NCBI RefSeq assembly: GCF_047663525.1
Contig: NC_092590.1
Coordinates: 6,530,001-6,594,000, forward strand
Length of the DNA stretch: 64,000 nt
Origin: Anas platyrhynchos
Taxonomy: Eukaryota; Chordata; Aves; Anseriformes; Anatidae
Direction of reading: 5' to 3'
The position numbers and the translations under genes are program-made. Every line of letters starts with the position of its first letter. Positions within the stretch are counted from its first letter, which is position 1. The notes beneath the pieces were generated by a model. That model was not told where the DNA came from and ran no database searches. It saw only the letters and a program-made list of their open reading frames with translations. Below, piece after piece: positions 37,301 through 49,500 of this stretch.

Positions 37301-38439
37301 TCTCCAGTGGAATAGAAAAGCAGATGCAGCCTCTATGTGCAAAATATGCCCTCTGCAGTGTACACATTCCCGGACTGTGCTGTCAGGTTTGATTCTTACC
37401 ACCTAAGCAGCCTGTGCAGGAAAAAATAACTCTGCATTTCATACTTACAAGTTCCCCAGGTCGTGGCTCATGAGTGTCCAAGGAGGTCACCTGAATGAAC
37501 GTCAGGTTTTAGTTTAAAATAAAACAAAGCAACACAAGACAACAAAATAAATTCCCACAAAAGATTGTTTCACAAAATGCAGAAAGCTGCAACTGCCTCT
37601 AGCCCAGGTGAGAGGATAAGGTCTTGGTGTGGGCTGTTGATAGGGGCAGTGTGTAAAGATACCACTTAGAGGACACCTCTTTCACTCACAAGCAACCCCT
37701 TAAAGCCCCAGCACCTGCTCTGAATAGCTGATGTGAGCTGTACCTGTGAGTGCCTAGCTCACACAGCAAACCAGCTCACGTAGCCATAGAGCCAGGGCTG
37801 TGCACTGCCCTCGGAGGCATTGAACCACAGTCTGATGGGCCAGCCATGCCAAAACAGGTTTGCAAGCAATAAGCCCTGGACGGAGCTCCTGTGGGTGGTG
37901 ACAACTGGATTTTGTGCTGGAGGATCTTGTGGTAACTGGGAGTCTTCCTGCAGCTTGTACTGCACTAAGGGTGTGCTGAGTAAGGGTGTGCAGCTCAGAG
38001 GGAGGAGCTGTTCTCCTCTAGGAGGAACCCAAGTGGGCACCGAAGCTGCTCACCCTGTGCCTGTGCCAGTGCTGATTCGATGCTGGCCTCCCCCTGGAAG
38101 CACTCCTTTGTACTAGGGTCTGCATTTGTGCCTGGAGAGATTTTTTTGTGGGAATTAGTCACAGAATCATTCACAAAACTTACGGTGTTCACAGGTCCAT
38201 TACAGTCAGAAGAGATGTGCTGTTCTTAAGTGAGAACATTTCCACTCTCTCCCAAGAGTTTCTTCAATGTAGCAGGCCTAAATTATTCATGTATAGTTTT
38301 TCCTGGCTCAATACCAGTATTTTTCTCCTTGAAGAACAGCAGACTCTTTTGGCTGCTGCAGTTAAAACCATATTTCCTTCTATTTAAATGTTGTGTGGTC
38401 ACACCTATACGTACATACCCCTCTGAAAGAAATTGTGCT

Positions 38440-38445
38440 TTTATT
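38440..38445 (-). terminator. ALPK1 poly(A) signal
   Basis: Reversed AATAAA (TTTATT on the plus strand), 484 bases beyond the ALPK1 stop codon. The 3' UTR would be about 38425-38928. Confidence 0.5.
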
Positions 38446-38928
38446 TTTTAACAACCCGAAACATCACCATTTGTTCCCGGAAGCATTTATACAACTTTCT
38501 GTGCATTTTACAGATGGTTGAAACACAAGTCTCTGCTTCTGTCTCGCTCTGTTTCCTACTCCATTTCCGAAGAGCAGATGGTGCCTGTTGCCCTCACTGG
38601 GTCTGCTGATGCACTGGTTTATATAGTCTTGTAACGCACCTCTAGCTGAATTTTGGAGGCTGCTTTCTGCCTCCTCTTACAGTCTTCTGCAAAGTCTGAC
38701 AGATGGCTATAAGAACAAGCGTTTCAGATGGTACACAAGATGGTAACATGGTAATACCAGCTGGGATGCACGGACCAGGACTTTCCCAAAATGATGCAGG
38801 TAATGGCTGACCAGACTCACGTCATCTCAGGCCTCTGTTCTCACAAAGACAACATGCTCCTAGAAGTGTGTAGGATAAGGTACTGCCCATCTTATGGATC
38901 ATCTTCTGCTTGGTTCTCCTGTGTGAGT

Positions 38929-41900
38929 CTACATTGGCGGCTCTACTGAGGGTCTCGTTAAAGAAAGGCAACGACAGATTTCATTGCACTCCACATGTTG
39001 GTTATTGAAGAAGTAATAAATCCCTCTCTTCCCGAAGTTAGATCGTGAAACATCTTTGCTATTAACAGAATGAATCTGTGGGTCTGTGAGGTAGATGAGG
39101 CCTTTCCCGTTCCCTGTCACCCAGCCTGCAGAAGAAAGGATACATCTTTTTTTACCAAGCATCACAGCCCTTGTGCTATCCCACCCAGCACTTGGCACAG
39201 CCCACACTCTGCTCAAGTCAGTTCAGTGGTTCCCAGCTTACCCCTGTGTCAGCAAAAGCAGAATGAAACCCCAGGAGGTACTGAATGAATATTGCTTGGA
39301 CATCCCAGAGACACCCGTGTGATGAAGGTTGATTCTGAAAGGTTGAAAAACCTCTGGCTTTTAACCAAAGAGCTCAGTTCTCAATTAACTAAACAGGGAA
39401 TTACTTTAGGCTTGCCAATTTTGGGAAGGAGGAAGTGTGACAGAACCCGCTGTCTATTTTAGTGGTTCTCCTTCAGGTGTTTCCACAGGACACATCCTCG
39501 CAGCCTGGCTTTAGCCTAATTGGGTGCAGACAGCTCCTGTGGCACTCTGGGGAGCGTGCAGCTTCTCTGCTCTTGCTGTGACACAGCAGAGGAAAAAAGC
39601 ACTGCTTACAGCAGAAACACACCTGCACGTACCTCCCTCACCTTATGTCGTTTAGAGAGGATATGTCCTCGTACAGCATATTCTGCTGCTTGAGGGGATG
39701 TGCAATAAAGGGAGTTCACCGCAATACAAACCTTGCAGGTCAACAACGACGTCTGTTCCATTGGAGTACTCGTAGGAGAAGTGGCCATAGGCCAGGCCAT
39801 ACTCTGTGGCTTTGTACTCGTTCTTTACCACCTTTGTGTTATTGGACAGCTTCACAAACTCCCCCAGGATGTAGGGCTCCACGCTCACACATCCTTTTAT
39901 TGTTCTGTTTTCCAGTATCTGAAAAGAGAGTTTCAGTGACAGTCGTCCAAGCAGAGATGTGAAAGCAAGAATGCTAAAGCTCCTCTAAGGGAATGTTTGC
40001 ATTTTCCTCCTAGAACTTTTTGTCATAAGATAGATGGAAATATCCCCCGTATTAACCCACTGCTGATTCAAAACACAGGCTGCTTAGAGCTCACATTTCA
40101 CTAGAGCAACGATGGCACCAACACAAAGCCAGCCTGGCAGGCCAAACCGAGCAACAAATTCTATCAAAATATCTAGTTTGTTCAGCAAGTGAGGAACTTC
40201 TTTCAGGAAACCGTCTAAAGAACAAGCAAAAAAGATGAAAAGATTTGAATAAACTTGCACCTGGTCCTTCTTCAATGTGCAAATAACCACTGGGTGATTT
40301 TTTTTTTGTTGTTATTGTTGTAGTTTTTGTTGTTGTTGCTGCTTTTTTTTTTTTTTTTAAAGTAATTTCTGTCTTCAGAGACTAGTAAGTGCTGGTGCCA
40401 GGCTCTCATTAGGCCTTATTAGCAAGTGGCATAGAGCCAGACCTACTGCCAGAACGGCTTGCAGACACAGTAATATACATATCATGCTGTCATACTCATA
40501 CTAATATTGTGAATTCATACACATACTAATAACAGTGAACTCAGCTCTGCAGCAGGCAGGGAAAGGCAGGCTACTTAGCTCTCCGTATCTGAAACACAAG
40601 TCCAGCTGAAAGTTAAGCATAAGAACTTGGAAAAGACCTGTAACTTTCCCCCGGAGGGCTGGATGTCTGGTTTAACCTTGGTGCCAGATCACACAGATGT
40701 GGCTCCTGCCTCTAAGCACTCAGACTGGGTGCTGCCACAGCAGGGCCACCTGTCCATGGCTTTGCTGCCCTTGCAGACATCTCGCAGAGCAGAGAGGGTA
40801 GTAAGAGCAGCAACAGCTGTCCTGGCTACTCTTCTGAAACACAGAAGGCCAGTATGATCCCTGAGGTGTGCCCTAAGAGTGTGTTGAACGCAGCCTCCTC
40901 AAACTCTGTGTGTTTGAAACCGAGTGGACAAATAGCCATCTTCCCTGATCTAATGTGGCTGCTCTTCAGTTGAGTTGTGGGTATTTTAGTTGCTGTTTGT
41001 TGCTGTTTAAAGACTAACCCCAAACTGCTTTTTCTTCAAAACTTCTTACTTCAGGCTTCTTGTTTTTTTCAACCCACTCCAGACACAATAAATTCTCATG
41101 ACTTTGCTGTGCCTTCCCCCTAGGCTTGCTCGGATAACTCTCCACATCCCAGCCAGCTCTCTCTCAGCCACTTGGTTCTTGCCTCTCCCAGCAGGCAATG
41201 TCTGAGGCTGAACTGTTGGGATGTAGGGGCAGAATGGTCCCCAGTGAGAGGTGCCTGATGGACCTGTGGTCCTGCTGAAGCTCAAAGCCCTGCTGTTTCC
41301 ACTAGTCTATCCTCACCATCAGCGTGAGCTCACCTTCAGGGAGTGCATGGGCATTTCCTTCTCCTTACAGAGCACAGACCACACAGAGATGTGGCGGAGC
41401 TGGTTCTTTGCCAGGGACAATTGGAAAAGGAGCAGACGGTGTCTTGGAGAGAGGGAGAGCACTTCTGCTCAGGCAGGCCCCATTCCTCTCTCTGAGGTGG
41501 GCCACTTCTTTATATAGAGACCTATTCCTCTCCTAATAGGAACTAATTAATAGGAACTAACTAATAGGAAAAGAGCTTTTCTGTGATAGCCGTTTGAAGG
41601 ATGTCTTCTGTCCTGAACAATCAAGTACACCTACCAGGTAAGATCACATGAATTACAGCACGTCACCTACAGGCGGCCTACCTACTAGTAATTTAAAGTC
41701 AATCTGACTTATGACCCACTTCCCATCAATTCCGTGCTATTGCTTTGAAGACAGCTCTTACCAGAAGTACGGCAGATGGGATATAAAAGATTTGGGTAGG
41801 GACCTTTTGCTCATACAGCCTCTTGTTGAATTCCGTCACGTAGTACTGAGCAGTCATTTGTCGTTCCACATCACTGAAATGATGAAGAAGCCCTTTTTCT

Positions 41901-43598
41901 TCTTTATATTCTTTCCCAACATACCTAAACAAGAAAAAAACAAAACAAACAAAACACAGCAAAGCAAAACAAAAACAACCTTTGGTGTAGCCAAGTTTGC
42001 AGCAGACTGTACTCAAGTCCTACTTGTGGTACACAAACATCATCACCGTACACAAACATCAAACCATAAAGTTGTAGGTTTTTTTTTTTTCTCCTAAAGC
42101 TCTTACAGGAATAAAATGCTGTAAAAATCAACCAAATCCTAGGATGAGGGTTTCATAGCAATTGAATGTTTAAAGTCAACTCTTCTTGACTCTGAAGGGA
42201 GATCTGACTCAGAGGTACTTACACTACTGTTCCTAACCCATAAGAATTCATAAGATACTTCTAATAACAATCCAAAATCTGTGATTAGCAGCCAGCAGAG
42301 CTTTCCTGATGTGAAACATATATGTCTTTTTAACTTTGCTCTCAGATCAAAAGGATCCATTGTATAAACCCATTGTCAAAATTAAAAGTGACTGAAGATC
42401 TTCTCTGCCTACAGGCATTGTTGCTCCTTCACTCTGTGTTAAGAACGAGCTTGTTGCAAAGTGATTCTAGGCTGGAGTCTGGGTACATGGAAGTGTAGCA
42501 TCGTGCCAGCTAGGGTAGCCTCTCGGGCCCAGCATCACATTAACCTAGGGTTCCTTCTTTCAGACCGCAGCAGGTGTAAGCCTGTCTGTCTTGGCTTACA
42601 AACAGAAAAATTGCTGGTGTCTCCACAGGAAGATGAAATCAAGCAAAAGGTTTCGTCTGTCTCTGAGGTGCTGATGCCACTCTGTGTTTCTACCCTCTCC
42701 AGCAACATGAAGCGCTGCTTTGCCTACCCATTAAGTAAGAATAGATGGGCTTGTTTAATGAAAGGGCCTACTCTGGAATCTCTGTCAGGGTTATTACTGC
42801 TTATGTGGGGAAAAACTGTCTTAAAAAAAAAAAAAAAAAGAAAAAAGTTAATTTTGAATTACAGATGTTTTGTTTGTGTGTTAGGGAAGATCAGAAATAG
42901 GAATTCTCTAATGCAAGGCTAGAGGTCATATAAAAAGGAAGTGTCACTTAATTTCCCATCAGATTATCCCAGAACAGATGGAGGTGAGTTCGGGCCTAAG
43001 ACCTGTCATGAGCAGATAGACACTAACATGGCTGCTGTAAGACAACAGTAAAGTAGCTTTTTGTTCCCAAAAATTCAAAATCAGAGAGCTAAATGGGTGA
43101 TAAGAAGATTTACCCTACTGAAGATTGACAAAATGCCCAAGAGATTTAGAAAAGCAATAAAACATTCTTGCTATAGAAAGCCAGCCAAAATCTAACCAAA
43201 CATAAACTAACAGAAACAGAATAAAGGAACAATCTTCTGCCACTGTGACTGCTATTTCTGTAGTTGCCCAGATAAAAAACTTGTATTATCTTCTGAAAAT
43301 ACCTGATAAAAGCTACTGTCCGATAAGGCACTGGACTAGCTGAATCACAGGTGTAAGATTAATTTTACCAGGCAGTTTTCATTCGTATTTACACAGAAGT
43401 AGAATTGATATTCATTTTGCTTCAAAAATTGGTTTGTTCAATACCTTCCCAGGCTTTCTTCTTGGTGCAGGAAGTGTATCCAAAATGCATTTCTCTGTTT
43501 GCCTTCCTTTGCCACGTTCAGGTAGTCCCCAATGAATACAGCTGTTTCCTGGCCTGTCCAGAGGCCTGATTTCTTTGAGTATTTCAAAAGAAGAGCTG
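38929..43598 (-). CDS. ALPK1: ALPK1 C-terminal exons: alpha-kinase domain
   Basis: Four exons (43598-43445, 41924-41762, 39918-39732, 39125-38929) encode the atypical alpha-kinase fold. The first is visible only out of the longest frame there: it reads [17 protein letters not shown], then [20 protein letters not shown]. Next come [19 protein letters not shown] and [12 protein letters not shown], then [20 protein letters not shown] and VVVDLQG. The last exon gives [18 protein letters not shown] and [12 protein letters not shown], with the cysteines that help hold the family's zinc. Similarity to human is near-continuous. The last intron uses the donor GTTTGT, less usual but in phase. Confidence 0.93.
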
Positions 43599-46500
43599 CT
43601 ACAAAAAGAAGACACAAGAGATAGTCTGGACAATTCCACAGGACTGCTCTAAGCCTGAGCTGAGGGGTGATATACCATCACCTAGGAGATATAAGATATC
43701 CAGGCTCCTCTGAAAGCAAAGTACTCTGCAAAAAGATATGTGCTAAGTGGCACTGAGGTGCAGAGATAGATGTTCTACATCAAGGACAAAAATATCTAAA
43801 CAGGCTTGAAACAAGCAAGATGGGCTGATCCCCCTGTAGATTGCACTTAATGAGCGCAATGAGGCATCCTATAGAGGTGTTGCTCCTAAATTATATATTT
43901 CCTAGTATATTGAACAAAGTTCCACAAATTAAGATTCAGCAAATAAATTGAACTGTTATTTATGATAAACTTTATAATCGTTATCTCAAATACATACATG
44001 TAGTTCAAAGGGACGAAATATTGAACTTAAATGGGCTCAAGTAAAAGGGGTAAAATAGACTCAACAAACCAGCACAGGGAACCAAGTAGCCTGAGTTACC
44101 TATTGCATGAATGGATAAAGCAGGAGCGACTCAGTGGGCATGGAGATGGAGCCCATCTCCATGAAGCTGTCACTGTTGTGCAAATGGGTAGGTAGGAATA
44201 CAAGAAAAAGTTTCAAGGGAGTGTTCTTCTATTGCTTTTTTTTTTTTTTTTTTTTTTTTTTTTTGTACAAAGTTCACAAAAGAACAAAAAAATCCTGGTA
44301 AGTGATGACTAAAACATGATGTTAAAAAGCCTGAGTCACGGCTGCTTTCTATGGGAGTAGCTATCACTGCATGAAAATGCTTGTTGCTGTGTGGAAACTT
44401 ACAGTATGCTTTATGAAGCTGTTTAGGCTTAAAAATTCCAGTAGGCGTCAGTCTCCGGACAAGCCAGTTATGCTCTACTCCTGCCAGAAGCTGCACGTAG
44501 TCATCATCCCTCAGAATTCGGGCATCAAGGACTTCTTCCTTTGTTCTCCCAGGTGCAAAGGCAAGACCATTTCCCCTTGGGTTCAGAAATGGACCTTCAG
44601 GGGAACACTTGGGCTTCTGAGCTGAGTTGTGCCATGGACTCAGAGATGGCCTCTGGCTGCTCACCCTGTCCTGAGGCTTCTCTTCTTCTTCTTCAGTAGT
44701 AGCACAGTCAAAGTAGTTGACTTTGGACATCTTTCCCCCTGAGGGTAAAGCTGTTGGTGCACCCAGAGCTGGCTGATGTGGACCAGCCGCTGGGGGATAA
44801 TTGTTTACCAGGTCTCCAATACTGATGAAATCAAATTTGGTGTCATCTACCGTTTCTGCCTGGGGGTCAACAGCAACCATTTTGTGAGACCTGTTCCCGG
44901 CCACGGCTGGAGATTTCCCCAGCCAGTTACCCACTGGGGCCTCGCTGGCCATTTCTGGCTCGGTGCCCGTAGACTCCGCATCAGCCACCCCATTTGTGGC
45001 GGGGCTGTGCTCAGATGAGGGACCCTCACCTCTGCCCCCGGTTCCTCCCGCTGACTCCACCCAGGCCAAGCGGGATTTGGGTGCCTGCCTCGGGCTGAGC
45101 CCGCTGTCCGTGGTGCTGCAGCTGCCCTGCCCAGGCCTTCTGGCCGGGGGAGCGTGAGGAGACCCCACTGAGCCACGCTGGAGCTCTCGAGGAGAAGGCT
45201 GATGGGCTCTTGGAGGCAGCAAGTGCAGGCGAGCTGCTTGGTCGTATTCGGCAGATTCTGTTGTGCAGCACTGCTCCTCCGCTGAGCCCTTCTGCTGCTG
45301 CTGCCCTTCCCTGCGAGGCTCTTGGCCGCTGTTACAGCTCAGTTCCTCCCAGCTGGAGGAGTAACTTGACAGCGCCAGCTTGCACCACGAGTTCTCTGAG
45401 GTGGTGGTTTGGCTCCTGTTTTGCCATCTGCCAAAAGCACTGTTTCCATCATTTATTACTATTTCAAATGGTTCAGTCTCCTCTTCAAAGGAAATATTGA
45501 TCACATCAGAGGCGATGCATTTGTTTCTTGTCTGGCCACTGAGTCTCTCTGAGCTACTTTCTGCTTTTTGAGTATTGGCCATTTTGCCAGCACCTTTCCT
45601 CTGGCACGCTGCTTCTTCAGTGGTGCACACAGTGTCTATGTTTTTGGTTTCAGTTTTTAAGGTTGTGACACAAGCTCCCGTGTGCATTTCTCCTGGTGTG
45701 GTATTATGGATCCTGCAAGTATTTTTAAACACTTCACACACTGACAGATGATGCTGAGAATGCTTGGCAAGGATCTTCTCAAAGTTGGCCTCCCCTTGCA
45801 GGATAGGTTTTTGCACTGCGCTTTTGTAGCTGTCTGGAATGTAAGACCTGCCATCAGAATTAGGAAAGCTTTCCACTTGCAAGTGCTTCTTAACAGACGC
45901 GATCAGAGACATGATCTCCTTGGCAAGCACTCCTTTCTCTTCCTCTTCTGCAAGAGAAGTGCTGTATGCGTGCAGTTTTCCCATGGCTTCCTTACAGAGC
46001 TGACCCACCTCGTGGAGCTTCTCACTGTCCCCATAGAGCCATCGATGCACAGTTGTGAGGCAGAAAGCAGCTTTAATAAAGCTATGGAGCTCCTGCTTGC
46101 TGGTGACAGGACTGTTTTCGGTCTTGGTGAGGAGGCCGATCTCAAAGGATTCTTTGGCTTCGGACAAGTAGAACTTTCTCCTTTCGGGGGGACAGTCCTT
46201 GGAGTGACTATAGGACAGCAAACACACCCCACGGATGTTCTGGGAGAGGACAAAAGAGGAATAAAGGAATTAAAAAACAGCACCTCTGTCTCAACTAAAT
46301 GAAAGGAGGAAAAAATGTGTTTCTTTCCCTTTTACAACTGGAAGAAAATGCTGGCCCTAACTGCCTGCTGCTGTGTTTCTGTTAGGAAACAATCTTGCTC
46401 TTTCTCCTTTGAAATTCATCTTTAGTTACAGGAGAAGCAACACTCTCAGGTGGGCTCGAAAGCCCATCCTCGCTCTGCAGACAGATACTGCTTTCTTCCC

Positions 46501-49500
46501 ATCTGCTTAGCTTCAGACTGGAGTCCAGAGTAACATGTATCATTACACCCACAACACAGATAGGAGCATATCGTACAGTACGATGCTTGGAAGCTAGATT
46601 ACAGCCAAATTTAGCAGCCTGGACTCTTCTCTTATACACACAGTACTTCCAGAATGAGGACTAATACTTACCACTGCTGTGAGCACAAACAGTGGGGTGT
46701 ACTGGCTGTAGGCTGCCGCCAGTTTGCAGGCTTCAGCAGCTGACAGTAAGCGATGGCTGAACTCCCGGAGAAGGCTCTGGTGAAACAGAAAAAAGCACAA
46801 GGGGAAACCTCATTTTAAAGGCTCTCTTTTCAAAGAGAAGTGTCTACCTGGCAGGCAACCCTGTTAGGCTGGAGGTAGGCAGCTTGGGATTTGGTCATCT
46901 GAGTCCATTGGGATTTGTAGGTTCCCTGAGGCTTCTGATGACTTTGAATCTTGACAGAGTAGGGCATCAAATCTTACACAACAACAGCCGACCATATTTC
47001 TGAAAGAGCCTTTTTGTTCAGGTTTACCATAGATGTGTCAGTTTGGGGCTCTGTAAATCATCTGTGTATTACACATACACACACATATACCCTGACTAAA
47101 TATTTTACTGTTTCTTTTTACCTGGAGCAAAGCATTTTTCCATCTAGGTCTGGAACTTTATCAATGGGAGCGATAGAATTTTCTTCAACCCTCTCAGCTT
47201 AGGAGAGGAACTGGAGGGTGGACAAAATGTGAGTGAATCTGGGACAATGACATACAATTTTTCTGAAGAATCTGCACACACAGATACTAAACCAAGCCTT
47301 ACCAGGTCAATCTCAGCATTGGTTTTAAAACGTGTATAATCCTTCTCATTCATGGAAGAAAAGATATCAGCTATGATACCCAAGGAGGTAGCAATTCCCT
47401 GAAAAAGAAATGGAAAATGATGGCAGGTTTTTTCCCATGTGTTTAGAACTTTATTTCCTACAGTTACTTAGTTTCTATATATGGCAAACCAGAAAACAAA
47501 CAAACACCACAACCCACACTGAAAATCCAACAAAATGAACCAAAAAGGATCCAAAGAGAAATACTGCTGAGAAGCTCAGGTCATCTTGTTAGGTTTTATT
47601 AACTTTAACTTGCAGAAAATGCTGGACCCTGATGAGTTTCTGTGAGTGGCAGCTAGTCTGATAACCTCTAGCTCTTGCCTTCAACAGCAACTTCAATAGC
47701 ACTGCATTTTTCTTAGATATTTTTCCAGGGTGCTCTTTGTGACAATGAAAGCAAAGTCTCTTTCCTGAACTTTTGATTTACACCTGATAGCTAAGGGCCT
47801 GCCCAGCTGAATAGTTGAGAATGCCAGGAAGTATCTGTACACTTTCTGCAAAATTCACACGTCTTTGGTCTCATAGGGATGTTCTGAGATTAAAGTCAAG
47901 CTTTTAAGTATGGGAGAGGAGAGGTGATGAGGTCTGTTTTTTTGGTATATCCTATTCTGGAATACAATTACAAAAATTATTGAAGAATCACCCCAGGACT
48001 TGCAAGACTTAGGTTCACATTCCTGTTTAGCTACGGACACATGGTATGACTGTTGCTTCATTGGCAGCGGGAAGATTAGTGCAACCATGCCTCACAAAAG
48101 TGTTAAAGAGATATATTAGCTGCTGCAAGGCGTTCAGATGTTGCAGGGCCAGGGGACATACACCACTCACAACAGATAGTGTAGGGCAGCTTGAGAACAT
48201 TTCAGCAAACAGAAATGCTAAAAAACAAAACAAGAAAACCAAACCAAGAAACCCAAATCTATGGTTGTGTTCTGGGATTAGTCTGTCCTTGTCAGAGACA
48301 CCTGTGACATCCTAGGTGATGGCTCACTTCAGACAATTCTGCTTAATGAAAACCATCACTTTGAAATCACTTTATCACTAATGAAAACTATCATTCCGTT
48401 TCCCTGCAGGAAAAAGGTGTCTGTAAGTCTGTGCATGCATGCGGAAACAAACAATGTGCTACACAGACCAACTGGAATATTCGTCCTTAATGTTAACCAT
48501 GTCTGAGATGCATAATTGAAACTTTATTTCTAAAAGACAGGACTGAGGTCAACAAAATCTGGAATGATTATTAGATTGGCAAGGCTATCCACAGTGAAAA
48601 GGAGATCCTACCTTTTTATCTGGTAGAGGAAGTTTGAAATATCCTACAACTGAAGCCCAAATCAACTCTGCCGCCTCATACCACATCCCTAAAATAAACC
48701 AGAGAAATAGTCACTAAGCAGATTACTGCTACCGATGGCTTCAAATAGGCAGAGATTATTTTACATCTTCTTGAGTTGGCAGCCCTGGAAACAGTGTAAA
48801 ACCACGTCATGGCATATTTTGCTTTGGTGACGGTGAACATTAGTTTCTTTTAGCTTTTGGCTGTGTATAAACACACATTTTATGTTCATAAAAGACCTCA
48901 TTTCAACAGTTGCTGAAGATGAAAGGTTATGGCAAAAGTGTAAAATGAAGGCTGCTGGCCCCAAGTACCAAGCCTGGAGTACAGAAGTCCATCGTTCTGA
49001 ATGCTAGGGATCACCTTATATTGACAGAAGAAACCGCCGTGATGTACCCATGTTATGCTACTGCATGCTTTTGGGAACAGTGAAATTGGGAAAAGTGTTA
49101 GCAGAAGAGTGAAACAATATTGCAGGATGCTCCTTGGCTTCTGGTTAGATTAATAATAAGATGGTAATTTTTAAAATGTGATTGCTTGGTACATGGCTCT
49201 AGGTCCTTGCTTCTTCGAACAGATGTGTGCATAACTCATCTTCTGTGGCTGTGTTATGGATGTCAGGCAGACGTTTCACACAAGCTAAAATTCTGACATA
49301 TGACAAATGCATTATTGCAAATCCTGACTATAAAGAAAAAAAAAATAATATGGGAGAAACCTTGAATAGATATTTACAGAAAAAAGCCATACCAAGCTTT
49401 TGCAGAATCTGTCCTCTGATTTGTAAGCAGACCGACTGAACAAGGATCCTATCACTTTCATTAGCATACTGCCAGGTACCTGAAAAAAGAGTTGAAAATT

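Larger units (their letters stand above)
30660..38430. other. Intergenic DNA between NEUROG2 and ALPK1 (3' ends facing)
   Basis: No coding exon is recognised; frames here are under 165 codons, mostly GC-driven, and unlike known proteins. The stretch alternates GC-rich ordinary DNA with AT-rich motif-dense blocks (33170-33350, 34235-34380), listed separately. Enhancers lying 3' of Neurog2 are known in mouse, so this is a likely regulatory reserve. Confidence 0.6.

Noticed and set aside
43412-43639. 75-codon frame ending in a [11 protein letters not shown]-type sequence
   Set aside because: This is the wrong frame of the ALPK1 kinase exon 43445-43598, which in its own frame reads VFIGDYLNV and QRNAFW.
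44170-44402. Extension of the ALPK1 frame with a lysine run to 44170
   Set aside because: The donor GCATACT|GTAAGT at 44403/44402 and the phase-matched next exon show that this part is intron; the lysines are an intronic A tract.
45748-46302. 184-codon plus-strand ORF
   Set aside because: Antisense to the conserved part of the ALPK1 large exon.
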